This document shows, one piece after another, positions 16,508 to 25,648 of a stretch of DNA of 64,000 bases. A program made the position numbers and the translations under genes. The notes below the pieces were generated by a model. That model had not been told where the DNA came from. It ran no database searches and was given only the letters and a program-made list of their open reading frames with translations. The stretch is from a bacterium (GTDB taxonomy: Bacteria; Sysuimicrobiota; Sysuimicrobiia; Sysuimicrobiales; Segetimicrobiaceae): positions 82,599 through 146,598 of the forward strand of contig DASSJF010000041.1 of the NCBI GenBank assembly GCA_035691305.1. The letters run 5' to 3'. Each line of letters starts with the position of its first letter. Position 1 is the first letter of the stretch.

Positions 16508-16927
16508 TCAGCCCGCCCGCTGGCAGCTCTGACAGAGCCCCAAGAGATCGAGACGGTGTCCCTGAACGAGGAACCCGGTGCCGCGGAGTCGCTTCCCGGC
16601 AAGCGAGTCCAGGAGGCAGCCGTCGGTGGCTTCGATCGTGCCGCAGCGCCGGCAGATCGTGTGGTCGTGGTGACGGTCCGACAGCCCGAAGTGGGCGACG
16701 CCGCGGATGTCGACCTCTTCCACGAGGCCGGCCCTCCGCATCCGCTCGAGGATGCGGTAGGCGGTGACGAGACCGAGCCCGTCGGTGCGGCGTTGCGCAC
16801 GCTGCCAGACGTTCTGACACGTCGCGAGGTGGCGGCCGGCGGCAAGAGTTTCGAGCACCGCCACGCGCTGCGGTGTGACGCGCAGGCCGGCGCGGCGAAG
16901 CAGGGCGTGGAGACGATGTCGGGTCAC
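16508..16927 (-). CDS. Fur-family metal-dependent repressor (Zur/Mur/PerR type)
   Basis: 139 residues. GTG 16927 is preceded by GGAGG. The winged-helix part (about 1-80) includes RVTPQRVAVLETL and VTAYRILERMRRAGLV. The metal/dimer domain has HHDHTICRRCG, with His86/87/89 and the structural Zn cysteines Cys92, Cys95, Cys132 and Cys135. First gene of the metal uptake operon, with a palindromic operator 40-61 nt upstream, so it most likely represses its own operon when the metal is abundant. Metal identity (Zn, Mn, Fe) cannot be fixed from sequence alone. Confidence 0.9.
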   Translation of the reverse strand: MTRHRLHALLRRAGLRVTPQRVAVLETLAAGRHLATCQNVWQRAQRRTDGLGLVTAYRILERMRRAGLVEEVDIRGVAHFGLSDRHHDHTICRRCGTIEATDGCLLDSLAGKRLRGTGFLVQGHRLDLLGLCQSCQRAG

Positions 16928-16966
16928 CGTCCACCTCCGGGTCTGGACACCGCGTTTCTTCCGATA

Positions 16967-16988
16967 GTTATTTTCTTATGAAAATGAC
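16967..16988. promoter_or_regulatory. Fur-family operator (AT-rich palindrome)
   Basis: GTTATTTTC (16967-16975) and GAAAATGAC (16980-16988) are inverted repeats around TTAT, matching at 8 of 9 positions. This is an AT-rich island in otherwise very GC-rich DNA and lies 40 bp before the Fur-family start codon at 16927. Shape and length fit a Fur/Zur/Mur box. It also lies 189 bp upstream of the divergent cyclophilin gene, whose possible -10 (TACACT, 16996-17001) overlaps its edge. Confidence 0.72.
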
Positions 16989-17176
16989 TGTCGTCTACAC
17001 TCGACACTGTAGCGGAGCGGCGGCCGCGCGTCAAGCGAAGCGACAGAGGCTAGGGGCTCAGCAGGCGGCCGTGCGGCGCGGACGGTATCACCGCGGCCGC
17101 CGCGAGATCCACGGCGGTGATCGCGAGGCCCGTCGGGATGAAGGAACGCCGCCGTGTTCGTGGGAAGGAGAGGTGC

Positions 17177-17851
<675 letters not shown>

Positions 17852-17870
17852 CGGCTCGGACGGCGCCGGC

Positions 17871-19049
17871 ATGGCCCAGCGCGTCGCGGTCGTCGGTGGG
17901 GGAGCCGTCGGCAGCTCGGTCGCCTACTTTCTCGCGAGCCATCCGCGGTTTCGGGGCAGCGTCGTGGTGATCGAACGCGATCCGAGCTACCGCTACGCGT
18001 CGTCCGCGCTCTCGGCGAGCGCGATCCGCCAGCAGTTTTCCACGCCGGTCAACATCGAAATCTCCCGCTTCGGCATCGACTTTCTGCGGCATATCGGCGC
18101 GCATCTTTCGGTCGGCGGCGATCGCGCCGACGTCGGGCTGGCGGAGCCCGGTTACCTCTTTCTCGCGACCGCGGCAGGCGTGCCGGTGCTCGAGCAGAAC
18201 CACCGGGTCCAGCGCGAGCACGGCGTCGACGTGACCCTGCTCACCCCGGGGCAGCTGGCTCGGCATTTTCCGTGGATGAACGTCGGGAGCATCGCCGCCG
18301 CCTCACTCGGCCTCTCGGGCGAAGGCTGGTTCGACGGGTACGCGCTGCTGCAGGCGTTTCGCCGCAAGGCGTTGTCGCTCGGGGTCACCTACACGGCGCA
18401 GGCCGCGGCCGGGTTTGTCCGGGCCGGACGGCGCGTGACGGCGGTGACGCTGGCCGACGGGTCGACGGTGCCGTGCGACGCCGCGGTCAACGCGGCGGGA
18501 CCGTGGGCCGCCAAGGTCGCGGCGATGCTCGAGATCGATCTGCCGGTGCGCGCGCGCCGCCGCTGCGTGTTTCTGTTTGCCTGCCGCACCGGGCTGCCCG
18601 GCTGCCCGCTCGTGATCGACCCGTCGGGCATTTGGTTCCGCGCGGACGGGCCGAACTTTCTGACGGGCGCGCCGCCGCGGAGCGGCGAGCCCGATCCCGA
18701 CGACGCGCCCCTCGACGAAGTGGACGAACGGTTATTCCCCGACCGCATCTGGCCCGTGCTCGCCGGACGGGTCCCGGCGTTCGAGGCGGTCAAGGTCTTG
18801 AAGAGCTGGGCCGGATACTACGAGTACAACACCGTGGACCACAACGGGATCGTCGGACCGCATCCGGCGTACGAAAACGTCGTCTTTGCCAACGGCTTCA
18901 GCGGGCACGGGCTGCAGCAGTCCCCCGCGGTCGGCCGCGGCGTCGCGGAGTTGATCGTCGACGGCGGCTACCGCACCCTCGACTTGACCCCGCTTGCGTT
19001 CGACCGGCTGCTCCAGGGCCGGCGCCTCGTCGAGCTCAACGTCATCTAG
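17871..19049 (+). CDS. FAD-dependent oxidoreductase, DAO family (sarcosine/glycine oxidase-like)
   Basis: 392 residues. ATG 17871 begins with the dinucleotide-binding motif RVAVVGGGAVGSSVAYFL followed by VVVIERD. Further DAO features are ASSALSASAIRQQFS near the flavin, VNAAGPWAAKVA and the C-terminal FANGFSGHGLQQSPAVGRGVAELI, which binds FAD. Members oxidise amines such as sarcosine, dimethylglycine or D-amino acids. The resemblance to FOXRED1-like proteins (YYEYNTVDHNGIVG) is notable. An open frame extends upstream through the cyclophilin gene, but the GxGxxG motif fixes the true start. Substrate unknown. Confidence 0.87.
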   Translation: MAQRVAVVGGGAVGSSVAYFLASHPRFRGSVVVIERDPSYRYASSALSASAIRQQFSTPVNIEISRFGIDFLRHIGAHLSVGGDRADVGLAEPGYLFLATAAGVPVLEQNHRVQREHGVDVTLLTPGQLARHFPWMNVGSIAAASLGLSGEGWFDGYALLQAFRRKALSLGVTYTAQAAAGFVRAGRRVTAVTLADGSTVPCDAAVNAAGPWAAKVAAMLEIDLPVRARRRCVFLFACRTGLPGCPLVIDPSGIWFRADGPNFLTGAPPRSGEPDPDDAPLDEVDERLFPDRIWPVLAGRVPAFEAVKVLKSWAGYYEYNTVDHNGIVGPHPAYENVVFANGFSGHGLQQSPAVGRGVAELIVDGGYRTLDLTPLAFDRLLQGRRLVELNVI

Positions 19050-19055
19050 TCTCGT

Positions 19056-19559
19056 TCACTCCGACCGCTGCACCGATACGATCGGATGTTCCCGGGCCGG
19101 CGGCGCCTGTTCGAGCCCGACGCGGCCGATCGCGATGTCGGCGACAAAATAGTTTTCGCCCCGCACCGGGGAGCCCGCCAGCCGTCGGCGCGTCGCGAGC
19201 TGTCCGAGGTGCGTCAACGCGTCCGCGATCGGTCCCTGAAACAGCCGCTCCGCGGGCGCCTCGATCGGCGCCGGCGAGGCGAGGTAGGCGTCGAACGCCG
19301 CGAGCGCGCCGAAGAACCGCTCCACCTCGCCCCCCCACTCGCCGGGCGCCGAATTGTGCCACGCCGACCGGCCTGTGGCCATCGACAGGGCCCAACCCAT
19401 GAGATCGCCCATGTGCGAGAGGATGCGCGCCGGCGTCATCGCCGTCGGCTCCGCGAGCAGGAAGCCGCCGAAGCCGGGCGGCGCGTCCCGCACGGTTTTC
19501 GCGGTCCGGTAGGCCAGCGTTGCGAGGCAGTGCCGCAGCCACGTGCGCTCATCCATCAT
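19056..19559 (-). CDS. DinB-like four-helix protein
   Basis: 167 residues. The start ATG 19559 overlaps the stop of the LIV permease gene (ATGA), so it is part of that operon. Sequence is helical, with two His where the DinB/YfiT metal site supplies ligands: ARILSHMGDLMGW and DALTHLGQLATRR, plus ERFFGALAAFDAYL. DinB-superfamily proteins include thiol transferases and damage-inducible proteins; activity here is unknown. Its place at the end of an amino-acid-type transporter operon is unusual. Confidence 0.65.
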   Translation of the reverse strand: MMDERTWLRHCLATLAYRTAKTVRDAPPGFGGFLLAEPTAMTPARILSHMGDLMGWALSMATGRSAWHNSAPGEWGGEVERFFGALAAFDAYLASPAPIEAPAERLFQGPIADALTHLGQLATRRRLAGSPVRGENYFVADIAIGRVGLEQAPPAREHPIVSVQRSE

Positions 19560-20512
19560 GGCGTCGAGGTCACCTCCGTCGTGTGAATCGCGCGCGGCCG
19601 GTCGAGCAGCCCGCGCGCCGCCTGGACGATGCCGCCCGGCAGCGCGATCACGATCGCGATGAACAGCAGGCCGAAGATGAGAAGATGGAGTTCGCCGAGC
19701 CGCAGGGCCAGCGCCTCCCGCAGCGCCAGGAAGACGAGCGCGCCGGCGATCGGGCCGGCCACCGTGCCGACGCCGCCGAGATAGACGATCAGCAGCGGAT
19801 CGAACGTCCAGAGCGGGCTGAAGGCGAAGCTCGGATAGAAGCCGACGTGGTAGTAGGCGAAGACGCCCCCGGCGGCGCCCGCGAGCGCGCTCGAGATCAC
19901 GAACGCCGCCAGCGTGTGTCCGTACGCGTTCACGCCGACGCTCTCGGCGACCGCTTCGTCTTCGCGCACGGCCACAAGGCCCCGGCCGAATCGCGAGCGC
20001 GCGATCCACGCGGCGGCGCCGGTGGTGACGGCCGCGAGGCCGAGGGCCAGATAGTAGCGCGGCGCGAGCGTGTACGCGGCGAGCGCGCGCGGCGGCAGCG
20101 CGGCGATCTCGGGCAGCACATTGCCCGCCGTGATCCGCAGAATCTCCGCGACGGCGAGCGTGCCGATCGCGAAGTACGGCCCGCGAAGCCGCAGCGCCGG
20201 CGCGCCGATGAGGACTCCCGTCGCCGCCGCGACGCCGGTGCCGGCCCCCAGCGCCGCGGCGATCGGCGTGCCGGCCGTCCACAGAAACCGCGTCGTCAGC
20301 GCACCCAGGCCGAAGAGCGCCGCGTGGCCGAGGTTGACCTGGCCGCTGAACCCGCCGAGTACGTTCCAGGACTGCGCCAGCGCGATGTACAGCAGCACGA
20401 GGAACGTCCAGGAGAGGACGGCGCGGCTGTGCGTGAGGACCGGAAGAAGCGCCGCCGCGACCGCGGCGGCGGCGAGCGCCGCGCCGCCGAGGGTCAGGCG
20501 GGCGTTCGTCAT
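19556..20512 (-). CDS. livM: LIV-type ABC transporter permease LivM (cluster 1)
   Basis: 318 residues. Multi-span membrane protein with the LivM signature SGQVNLGHAALFGLGALTT near residue 60, RLRGPYFAIGTLAVAEILR, VREDEAVAESVGVN and YLGGVGTVAGPIAGA. ATG 20512 overlaps the LivH stop by 4 bp, and its own stop overlaps the DinB-like gene. With LivH it forms the membrane channel for a branched-chain amino acid or related carboxylate. Ligand unknown. Confidence 0.9.
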   Translation of the reverse strand: MTNARLTLGGAALAAAAVAAALLPVLTHSRAVLSWTFLVLLYIALAQSWNVLGGFSGQVNLGHAALFGLGALTTRFLWTAGTPIAAALGAGTGVAAATGVLIGAPALRLRGPYFAIGTLAVAEILRITAGNVLPEIAALPPRALAAYTLAPRYYLALGLAAVTTGAAAWIARSRFGRGLVAVREDEAVAESVGVNAYGHTLAAFVISSALAGAAGGVFAYYHVGFYPSFAFSPLWTFDPLLIVYLGGVGTVAGPIAGALVFLALREALALRLGELHLLIFGLLFIAIVIALPGGIVQAARGLLDRPRAIHTTEVTSTP

Positions 20513-21378
20513 CCGCGCGCGAACAGGCCCTGCGGCCGGATGGCGAGGACGGCCAGAAACAGGACGAGGCCCGCCACTTCCCGGTAGGCGTTTCCGAGCA
20601 GCACGCCGCTCACGGATTCCACCACACCGAGACCGAGCCCGGCGATGAAGGCGCCGGCGACGCTGCCGAGCCCGCCGAGCACCACGACGATCAGCGCCTT
20701 GAGCGTCCACGCGAGGCCGATCGATGGACTGACCGCGTCGGTGACGGCGGCCAACGTTCCGGCGACACCGGCGAGCGCGCTCCCGAGTCCGAACGCCGAC
20801 AGAAAGACCGCCGGGACCGGGATACCGGCCAGCGACGCCGCGTCGACGTCCTCCGCGGTGGCGCGGATGGCCTTGCCGGGGTAGGTGTGGTGCAGGAAGA
20901 CATGCAGCGCGGTCACCGCCACGAACGCGACGGCCAGCGCGCCGAGCCGCGCGAGCGGAATCACGACCGGACCCGCCGGCAGGACGCCGCCCGCGTAGGC
21001 GGTCGTCACCGCCCGCTCGTCCCCCGTCCACGCGGCGAGCGCGATCGTCTGGAGCACGAGCGCGAGGCCGAACCCGATCAGGATGGAGTCCTTGAGCTTC
21101 GTTTCCTCCGCGGCGCGGAGCAGCCGGCCGAAGAGCACGCGGTAGAGCAGCATGCCGACGAGAAACAGCGCCGCGCCGCCCGGCAGCACCGAGACGAACG
21201 GATCGACGTGCCAGAGGGTGAAGAACCAGAACGCGGCGTAGCCGCCGAGCATGATCAGCTCTCCGTGGGCGACGTTCAGCATCTTCAGCACACCGAAGAC
21301 GAGCGTGAGACCGACCGCGGCGAGGCCGTAGAGCGCGCCGATCAGCAGGCCGAAGACCGTGCTCTGCATGAGAATCAT
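20509..21378 (-). CDS. livH: LIV-type ABC transporter permease LivH (cluster 1)
   Basis: 289 residues. LivH features: LIGALYGLAAVGLTLVFGV, LNVAHGELIMLGGYAA, IRATAEDVDAASLAGIPV and VVLGGLGSVAGAFIAGLGLG. ATG 21378 overlaps the ATPase stop by 4 bp; a second ATG at 21369 is possible. Partner of LivM at 19556-20512. Confidence 0.9.
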   Translation of the reverse strand: MILMQSTVFGLLIGALYGLAAVGLTLVFGVLKMLNVAHGELIMLGGYAAFWFFTLWHVDPFVSVLPGGAALFLVGMLLYRVLFGRLLRAAEETKLKDSILIGFGLALVLQTIALAAWTGDERAVTTAYAGGVLPAGPVVIPLARLGALAVAFVAVTALHVFLHHTYPGKAIRATAEDVDAASLAGIPVPAVFLSAFGLGSALAGVAGTLAAVTDAVSPSIGLAWTLKALIVVVLGGLGSVAGAFIAGLGLGVVESVSGVLLGNAYREVAGLVLFLAVLAIRPQGLFARG

Positions 21379-22106
21379 CCGCCCAGGTAGACCTCGACTA
21401 CCCCGGCGTGCCGGAGCACGTCCTCCGGCCGGCCTTCCGCGATCTTGCGGCCGGCGTCGAGGACGACGACCCGGTCGCACAGATCGCGAATGGCGCCGAT
21501 GTTGTGCTCGACGATCACCATCGTGATGCCGCCGCCGCGCAGCCGCCGGAACAGCGCGAGCAGGGCGCCGACTTCCGTCGGATTGAGGCCGGCCGCCGGC
21601 TCGTCGAGCAGCAACAGGCGCGGCCCCGCGGCGAGCGCCCGGGCGACCTCCAGGCGCTTGCGTTCGGCGAGGGAGAGTGTGCCGGCCGGCCGCGCCGCGA
21701 GATCCGCGAGCCCGCAGAACCGGAGGCACTCGAGCGCGTCCGACCGCGCCTGCCCAAACGCCGCGGCGCGTTCCCGCCCGTAGAGGCGCGCCAGGAGGAC
21801 GTTGTCGAGCACGGAGAGCCCGGAGAGCGCCCGGACCAGCTGAAACGTACGCGCGATGCCGAGCGCCGCCCGCCGGTAGGGCGCGAGCCGCGTGATGTCG
21901 CGGCCGTCGAAGACGACCGCGCCGCGGTCGGGCGCGAGCGCCCCGGCGATCAGGTGGAAGACGGTGGTCTTTCCGGATCCGTTCGGACCGAGGAGGCCCA
22001 AAATCTCCCCGGTCCGAACCGTGAACGAGAGATCGTTGACCGCGCGCAGCCCGCCGAACGTCTTCGCGAGGCCACGCGCGTCGAGCAGATCGGGACTAGC
22101 GGGCAC
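21375..22106 (-). CDS. livG: LIV-type ABC transporter ATPase LivG (cluster 1)
   Basis: 243 residues. Walker A GPNGSGKTT, signature LSLAERKRLEVARAL, Walker B LLLDEPAAGLNPTE and H-loop VIVEHNIGAI. The phrase GIARTFQLVRALSGLSVLDNV assigns it to LivG rather than LivF. GTG 22106 lies 11 bp inside the binding protein gene. No LivF-type ATPase is present in this cluster, so the transporter works with a LivG homodimer or borrows a LivF, perhaps the one at 57974-58759. Confidence 0.92.
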   Translation of the reverse strand: MPASPDLLDARGLAKTFGGLRAVNDLSFTVRTGEILGLLGPNGSGKTTVFHLIAGALAPDRGAVVFDGRDITRLAPYRRAALGIARTFQLVRALSGLSVLDNVLLARLYGRERAAAFGQARSDALECLRFCGLADLAARPAGTLSLAERKRLEVARALAAGPRLLLLDEPAAGLNPTEVGALLALFRRLRGGGITMVIVEHNIGAIRDLCDRVVVLDAGRKIAEGRPEDVLRHAGVVEVYLGG

Positions 22107-23298
22107 GCCAGGGCGGAGCCGGATAGATCAGCCGCACGCCGCCGAGGTCTCTCGGCCACACCAGTTCCTGTTTCCCGGCCTGCCATTGGACGAAGACGGT
22201 CGTCACGATGCCCGTGCCGTCGGGCCGGAACCGCACGGGTCCCATCACGGTCTGCATGTTCGTCGCCGCCATCGCGTCGCGGATCGCGCCCGGATCCAGC
22301 CGTCCCGCGCGGCCGATCGCGTTGGCCACGATCTGGACGCACGCGTACGCCGGGCCAACGATCACGTCCGCCGGACGGTGAAAGCGCTGCTCGTGCTCGG
22401 CGTTGAGCTGCGCTACGCCCGGGGACTTGAGGTCGTGGTGCCAGCCCGGCGCCAGCAGCACGTCGTCGCCGTCCTTGCCGAGCGCCTGCGCCCAGCTGGC
22501 GACGTCGGCGGCCCGGATCAGCACGATGGCCTTCGGGTTGAAGTCGAGCTCCTTCATCTGGCGGATCATCGTGATCCCGTCGGGCGGGTTCGGCAGCGCG
22601 AAGACGGCGTCGGCGCCCGCGCTCTTCGCCCGCAGGATGATGTCGGACATGTCCCGCGACAGCGGCGTATACTGCGCCCGCAGCACGATCTGGTAGCCGT
22701 ACTCGCGCGACCGCGACGTCCAGACGTCGCCCATCTCCTGGCCCCAGTCCGTCCGCTCCTGGAAGATCGCGACGCGCCGGGGCCGCTGTTCGGCGGGGAT
22801 GCTCGCGTTCAGCATGCGGTACGTCTCGGGGCCGAGGTCCGGCGACTTCGGGAACGGGGAGAAGAGGTACCGGAAGCCCTGCTCGTGGATCTTGTGCAGC
22901 GCGAACGCCACGCCGCAGTACGGGAGTTTGTCCTTCTCCGCCACCGGCGCCGCCGCCGCGTGCATGTCGCTCGCGAAGCCGCCGAGCAGCGCGACGACAC
23001 CCTGGCCGGCCAGCGTCTCGATCCGGGTCACGGTCTTCGTCGGGTCGGATTCGTCGTCGAGCACGGACAGCTGCAGCTGGACGCGCTGACCGCCGACCGT
23101 CACGCCGCCCGCGCGGTTGATGTCGTCCACCGCGAGCTCGTATCCGGCGCGCACCTGCGCCCCCCCGCCGCCGTACCGCCCGGTCAGCGGAATGACGCTG
23201 CCGAGCTTCGCGGCCGCCGCCGGCGCCCCGACCGAGCCGGTCGCGGGTAGGCCCACCACGAGCACCGCAAGCGCCACTGCCGCCAACAGATTACGCAT
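22096..23298 (-). CDS. LIV-type ABC transporter substrate-binding protein (cluster 1)
   Basis: 400 residues with a Sec signal peptide (MRNLLAAVALAVLVVGLPA). Peripla_BP_6 features: GSVIPLTGRYGGGGAQVRAGYELAVDDINRAGG split over residues 33-65, LLGGFASDMHAAAAPVAEK, and a ligand-lobe region with FQERTDWGQEMGD. First gene of the minus-strand order binding protein, LivG, LivH, LivM, DinB-like, all overlapping. It captures an amino acid or carboxylate outside the membrane. Ligand unknown. Confidence 0.88.
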   Translation of the reverse strand: MRNLLAAVALAVLVVGLPATGSVGAPAAAAKLGSVIPLTGRYGGGGAQVRAGYELAVDDINRAGGVTVGGQRVQLQLSVLDDESDPTKTVTRIETLAGQGVVALLGGFASDMHAAAAPVAEKDKLPYCGVAFALHKIHEQGFRYLFSPFPKSPDLGPETYRMLNASIPAEQRPRRVAIFQERTDWGQEMGDVWTSRSREYGYQIVLRAQYTPLSRDMSDIILRAKSAGADAVFALPNPPDGITMIRQMKELDFNPKAIVLIRAADVASWAQALGKDGDDVLLAPGWHHDLKSPGVAQLNAEHEQRFHRPADVIVGPAYACVQIVANAIGRAGRLDPGAIRDAMAATNMQTVMGPVRFRPDGTGIVTTVFVQWQAGKQELVWPRDLGGVRLIYPAPPWRAR

Positions 23299-23349
23299 CT
23301 GTCACCCCCCAGCGTGTGCGGCCCTCCGGCCGCCGATGCGACCCCCGGG

Positions 23350-24465
23350 CTACTTCCATACGTCGCGCGCGGTCTCGACCACCAGCCGCAGTTTCGCCCA
23401 CTGGTCGTCCTCCGACAGCAAATTGCCCTCCATCGTCGAGGCGAAGCCGCACTGCGGGCTCAGCGCGAGCCGCTCGAGCGGCACGTACTTCGCGGCCTGC
23501 TCGATGCGGCCGGTCAGATCGCGCTCGGATTCCAGTCGGGGGCGCTTGCTGCTGACCAGGCCAAGGACGACGGTCTTGCCCGGCGGCACGAAGCGCAGCG
23601 GCTCGAACGTGCCCGACCGTTCGTCGTCGTACTCCAACAGAAACCGGTCGACCGCGAGCCCGCCGAACAGCCGCTCGGCGATGAGGTCGTAGCCCCCCTC
23701 GGCGTACCACTGGCTGCGGTTGTTGCCGCGGCAGAGGTGGATCGCGAGGGTCACCCCGGCGCGGCGCGCACCGTCGAGCGAGGCGTTGTCCGCGCGCACG
23801 GCTTCGTCGAGCGCGGCCTCCGGTTCGACGCCCATCTCGCGGCGCACGTAGTCACGCCACTTCGGGTCGACGTAGTAGCTGTAGCGCGGCGCGTCGATCT
23901 GAATGTAGGGAACGCCGGCGGCGGCAAGCGCGCGGATCTCCGCGTTGACAATGGGAACGATGTCCCACAGCAGCGCCGAGTGGTTGGGGTAGACGCGGTC
24001 GGTGACCCCGCGCTTGAACGCGATCGCCGGAAACTGGTTGGCGCTCGGCAACGTGATCTTCACCGGCCCGGCGCTGTGCGCTTGCAGGAAGGGCAGCTCG
24101 TGCGCGGTGAGGCGCCGGCGCTGCGTGAGCCTGGCCGTGGCGATGCCGGTCACGCTGCTGACCGGCGCCGCGCCGGGCGCCGTCGACGCTGTTCCGCTCC
24201 ACGTGCGCGCGACCGCGTCGCCGCTGTCGAATCCGTCGACGGCGTCCAGCAGATCGCTCATGAAATTCGTGCGGCGCAGTTCGCCGTCGGTGAAGACGTC
24301 GAGGCCGAGGTCGCGCTGGCGTCCGAGGACGCGCAGGATATGCCGGTCTTCGATCTCGCGAAGGCGGCCCGCGGCGCCACCCGCGGACCTCGCCTCCAAC
24401 AGCTCCGGCGGCCGGAGCAGGCTGCCTACGTGGTCGGCCCGGCAGGGCCCGGTCATGCTGGTCAT
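23350..24465 (-). CDS. Cobalamin-independent methionine synthase C-terminal domain protein (MetE/YxjG-like)
   Basis: 371 residues, half the length of MetE, as in the stand-alone YxjG/YxjH and archaeal MetE types. The opening CRADHVGSLLRPPEL and FTDGELRRTNFMSDLL are typical. The zinc site is complete: IHLCRGN (His and Cys), LLEYDDE (Glu) and LSPQCGFAS (Cys). Such proteins transfer a methyl group to homocysteine or another thiol, or act on related thiol substrates. Start ATG 24465 or 24456; neither has a strong ribosome binding site. It lies 51 nt upstream of the LIV cluster on the same strand, which hints at an imported methyl donor or sulfur compound (inference). Confidence 0.87.
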   Translation of the reverse strand: MTSMTGPCRADHVGSLLRPPELLEARSAGGAAGRLREIEDRHILRVLGRQRDLGLDVFTDGELRRTNFMSDLLDAVDGFDSGDAVARTWSGTASTAPGAAPVSSVTGIATARLTQRRRLTAHELPFLQAHSAGPVKITLPSANQFPAIAFKRGVTDRVYPNHSALLWDIVPIVNAEIRALAAAGVPYIQIDAPRYSYYVDPKWRDYVRREMGVEPEAALDEAVRADNASLDGARRAGVTLAIHLCRGNNRSQWYAEGGYDLIAERLFGGLAVDRFLLEYDDERSGTFEPLRFVPPGKTVVLGLVSSKRPRLESERDLTGRIEQAAKYVPLERLALSPQCGFASTMEGNLLSEDDQWAKLRLVVETARDVWK

Positions 24466-24547
24466 GATGCCGGGGCGTCTTTGGCGTGACGGCGAACCAC
24501 TCCTGCTTCAATAGGGCGGGGTGCGAACGCGGCCGAGACGGGGGGGT

Positions 24548-24602
24548 AGAGCGGCGCGAGACGCCGAACACCGCTCTGCGCCGGGTTCGGTCCAAGCGGA
24601 CC
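24548..24602 (+). other. Hairpin-rich leader of the dioxygenase-amidase genes
   Basis: Two stems lie upstream of ATG 24638: AGAGCGG/CCGCTCT (24548-24554 with 24571-24577, enclosing an inner GGCG/CGCC alternative) and GGTCC/GGACC (24589-24602, loop AAGC). They may be an attenuator or simply GC-rich leader structure in the divergent region 24466-24637. No known riboswitch was recognised. Confidence 0.3.
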
Positions 24603-24637
24603 ACCGCCGCGAGTCCCGGCGTAGTTGGAGGCGTTGG

Positions 24638-25648
24638 ATGGGTACGACCGCGCCGCTGATCGCTCAACTCGCGCACGTCGAGCTGCTGACGCCGTGCCTG
24701 GACGAGAGCCGGTGGTTCTTCCACGACCTGCTCGGTTTCGAAGAGAGCGGTCGGGAAGGAGCCTCGGTCTACCTGCGGGCGTACGAAGACTTCTACCATC
24801 ACACGCTCAAGCTCACGCAGGCCGACGGACCCGGGCTCGGCCACGTCGCATGGCGAACGCCGTCCTCCGAGGCTCTGCCGGTGCTGGCGCGGCGCCTCGA
24901 CGCCGCCGGGCTGGGGCGCGGTTGGCACGACGGCGACCGCGGGCACGGACGAGCCTTCCGCTTCGTCACGCCGGACGGCCATCCGATGGAGGCGCTGTGG
25001 GACGTCGAGTACTACCGGGCCCCATCGGGGAAGAGCAGCAAGCTTCGGAATCGTCCGCAGAAGCGGCCGCTGCGCGGCATACCGGCCCGGCGTATCGACC
25101 ACGTCAACCTGATGGCCAGCGATGTCGCCGACGTGCGCCGCTTTTTTATGGACGTCCTCGGGTTCCGGCTGCGCGAGCAGAAGATCGGCGAGCGCGGCGT
25201 CGAGGTCGGCGCGTGGCTCAGCGTGAGCCCGATGGTGCACGAGGTCGCCGTGATGCGGGATGGCACGGGCGCGGCCGGCCGGTTTCACCACGTCGCGTAC
25301 TGGTACGGCTATCCGCAGCATCTGATCGATCTCGCCGATCTCTGCGCCGAGTACGAGGTGCCGGTCGAGGCCGGCCCCGGGAAGCACGGGGTGACGCAGG
25401 GCTTGTTCATGTATACGCGGGAGCCGGGCGGGACGCGCGTCGAGCTCTTCGGCGACTCCGGCTATCATATTTTCGATCCGGAGTGGAAGACGGTCGTTTG
25501 GGACGTTGCCAACGAAAACGATCTGGAGAAGAGCAGCATCTGGTTCGGCGGCCGGCTGCCGGAGACGTTCTACACGTACGGCACGCCGTCGTGGCCGTTG
25601 CCGGCTCCTACGCAGAAGGCGGCTGTGGCGCCGAGGCGGTCGCGATGA
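24638..25648 (+). CDS. Type I extradiol ring-cleavage dioxygenase (catechol 2,3-dioxygenase family)
   Basis: 336 residues. ATG 24638 with GGAGG at 24627-24631. Two vicinal-oxygen-chelate modules are seen, the first opening [18 protein letters not shown] and the second [17 protein letters not shown]. The Fe(II) triad fits the family: His155, His217/218 (GRFHHVA) and Glu269 (GTRVELFG), with second-sphere His201. Such enzymes open catecholic rings next to the diol. The gene overlaps the amidase start by 4 bp, suggesting an aromatic amide or a ring-cleavage product with an amide or amino group as the pathway substrate (inference). Confidence 0.88.
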   Translation: MGTTAPLIAQLAHVELLTPCLDESRWFFHDLLGFEESGREGASVYLRAYEDFYHHTLKLTQADGPGLGHVAWRTPSSEALPVLARRLDAAGLGRGWHDGDRGHGRAFRFVTPDGHPMEALWDVEYYRAPSGKSSKLRNRPQKRPLRGIPARRIDHVNLMASDVADVRRFFMDVLGFRLREQKIGERGVEVGAWLSVSPMVHEVAVMRDGTGAAGRFHHVAYWYGYPQHLIDLADLCAEYEVPVEAGPGKHGVTQGLFMYTREPGGTRVELFGDSGYHIFDPEWKTVVWDVANENDLEKSSIWFGGRLPETFYTYGTPSWPLPAPTQKAAVAPRRSR

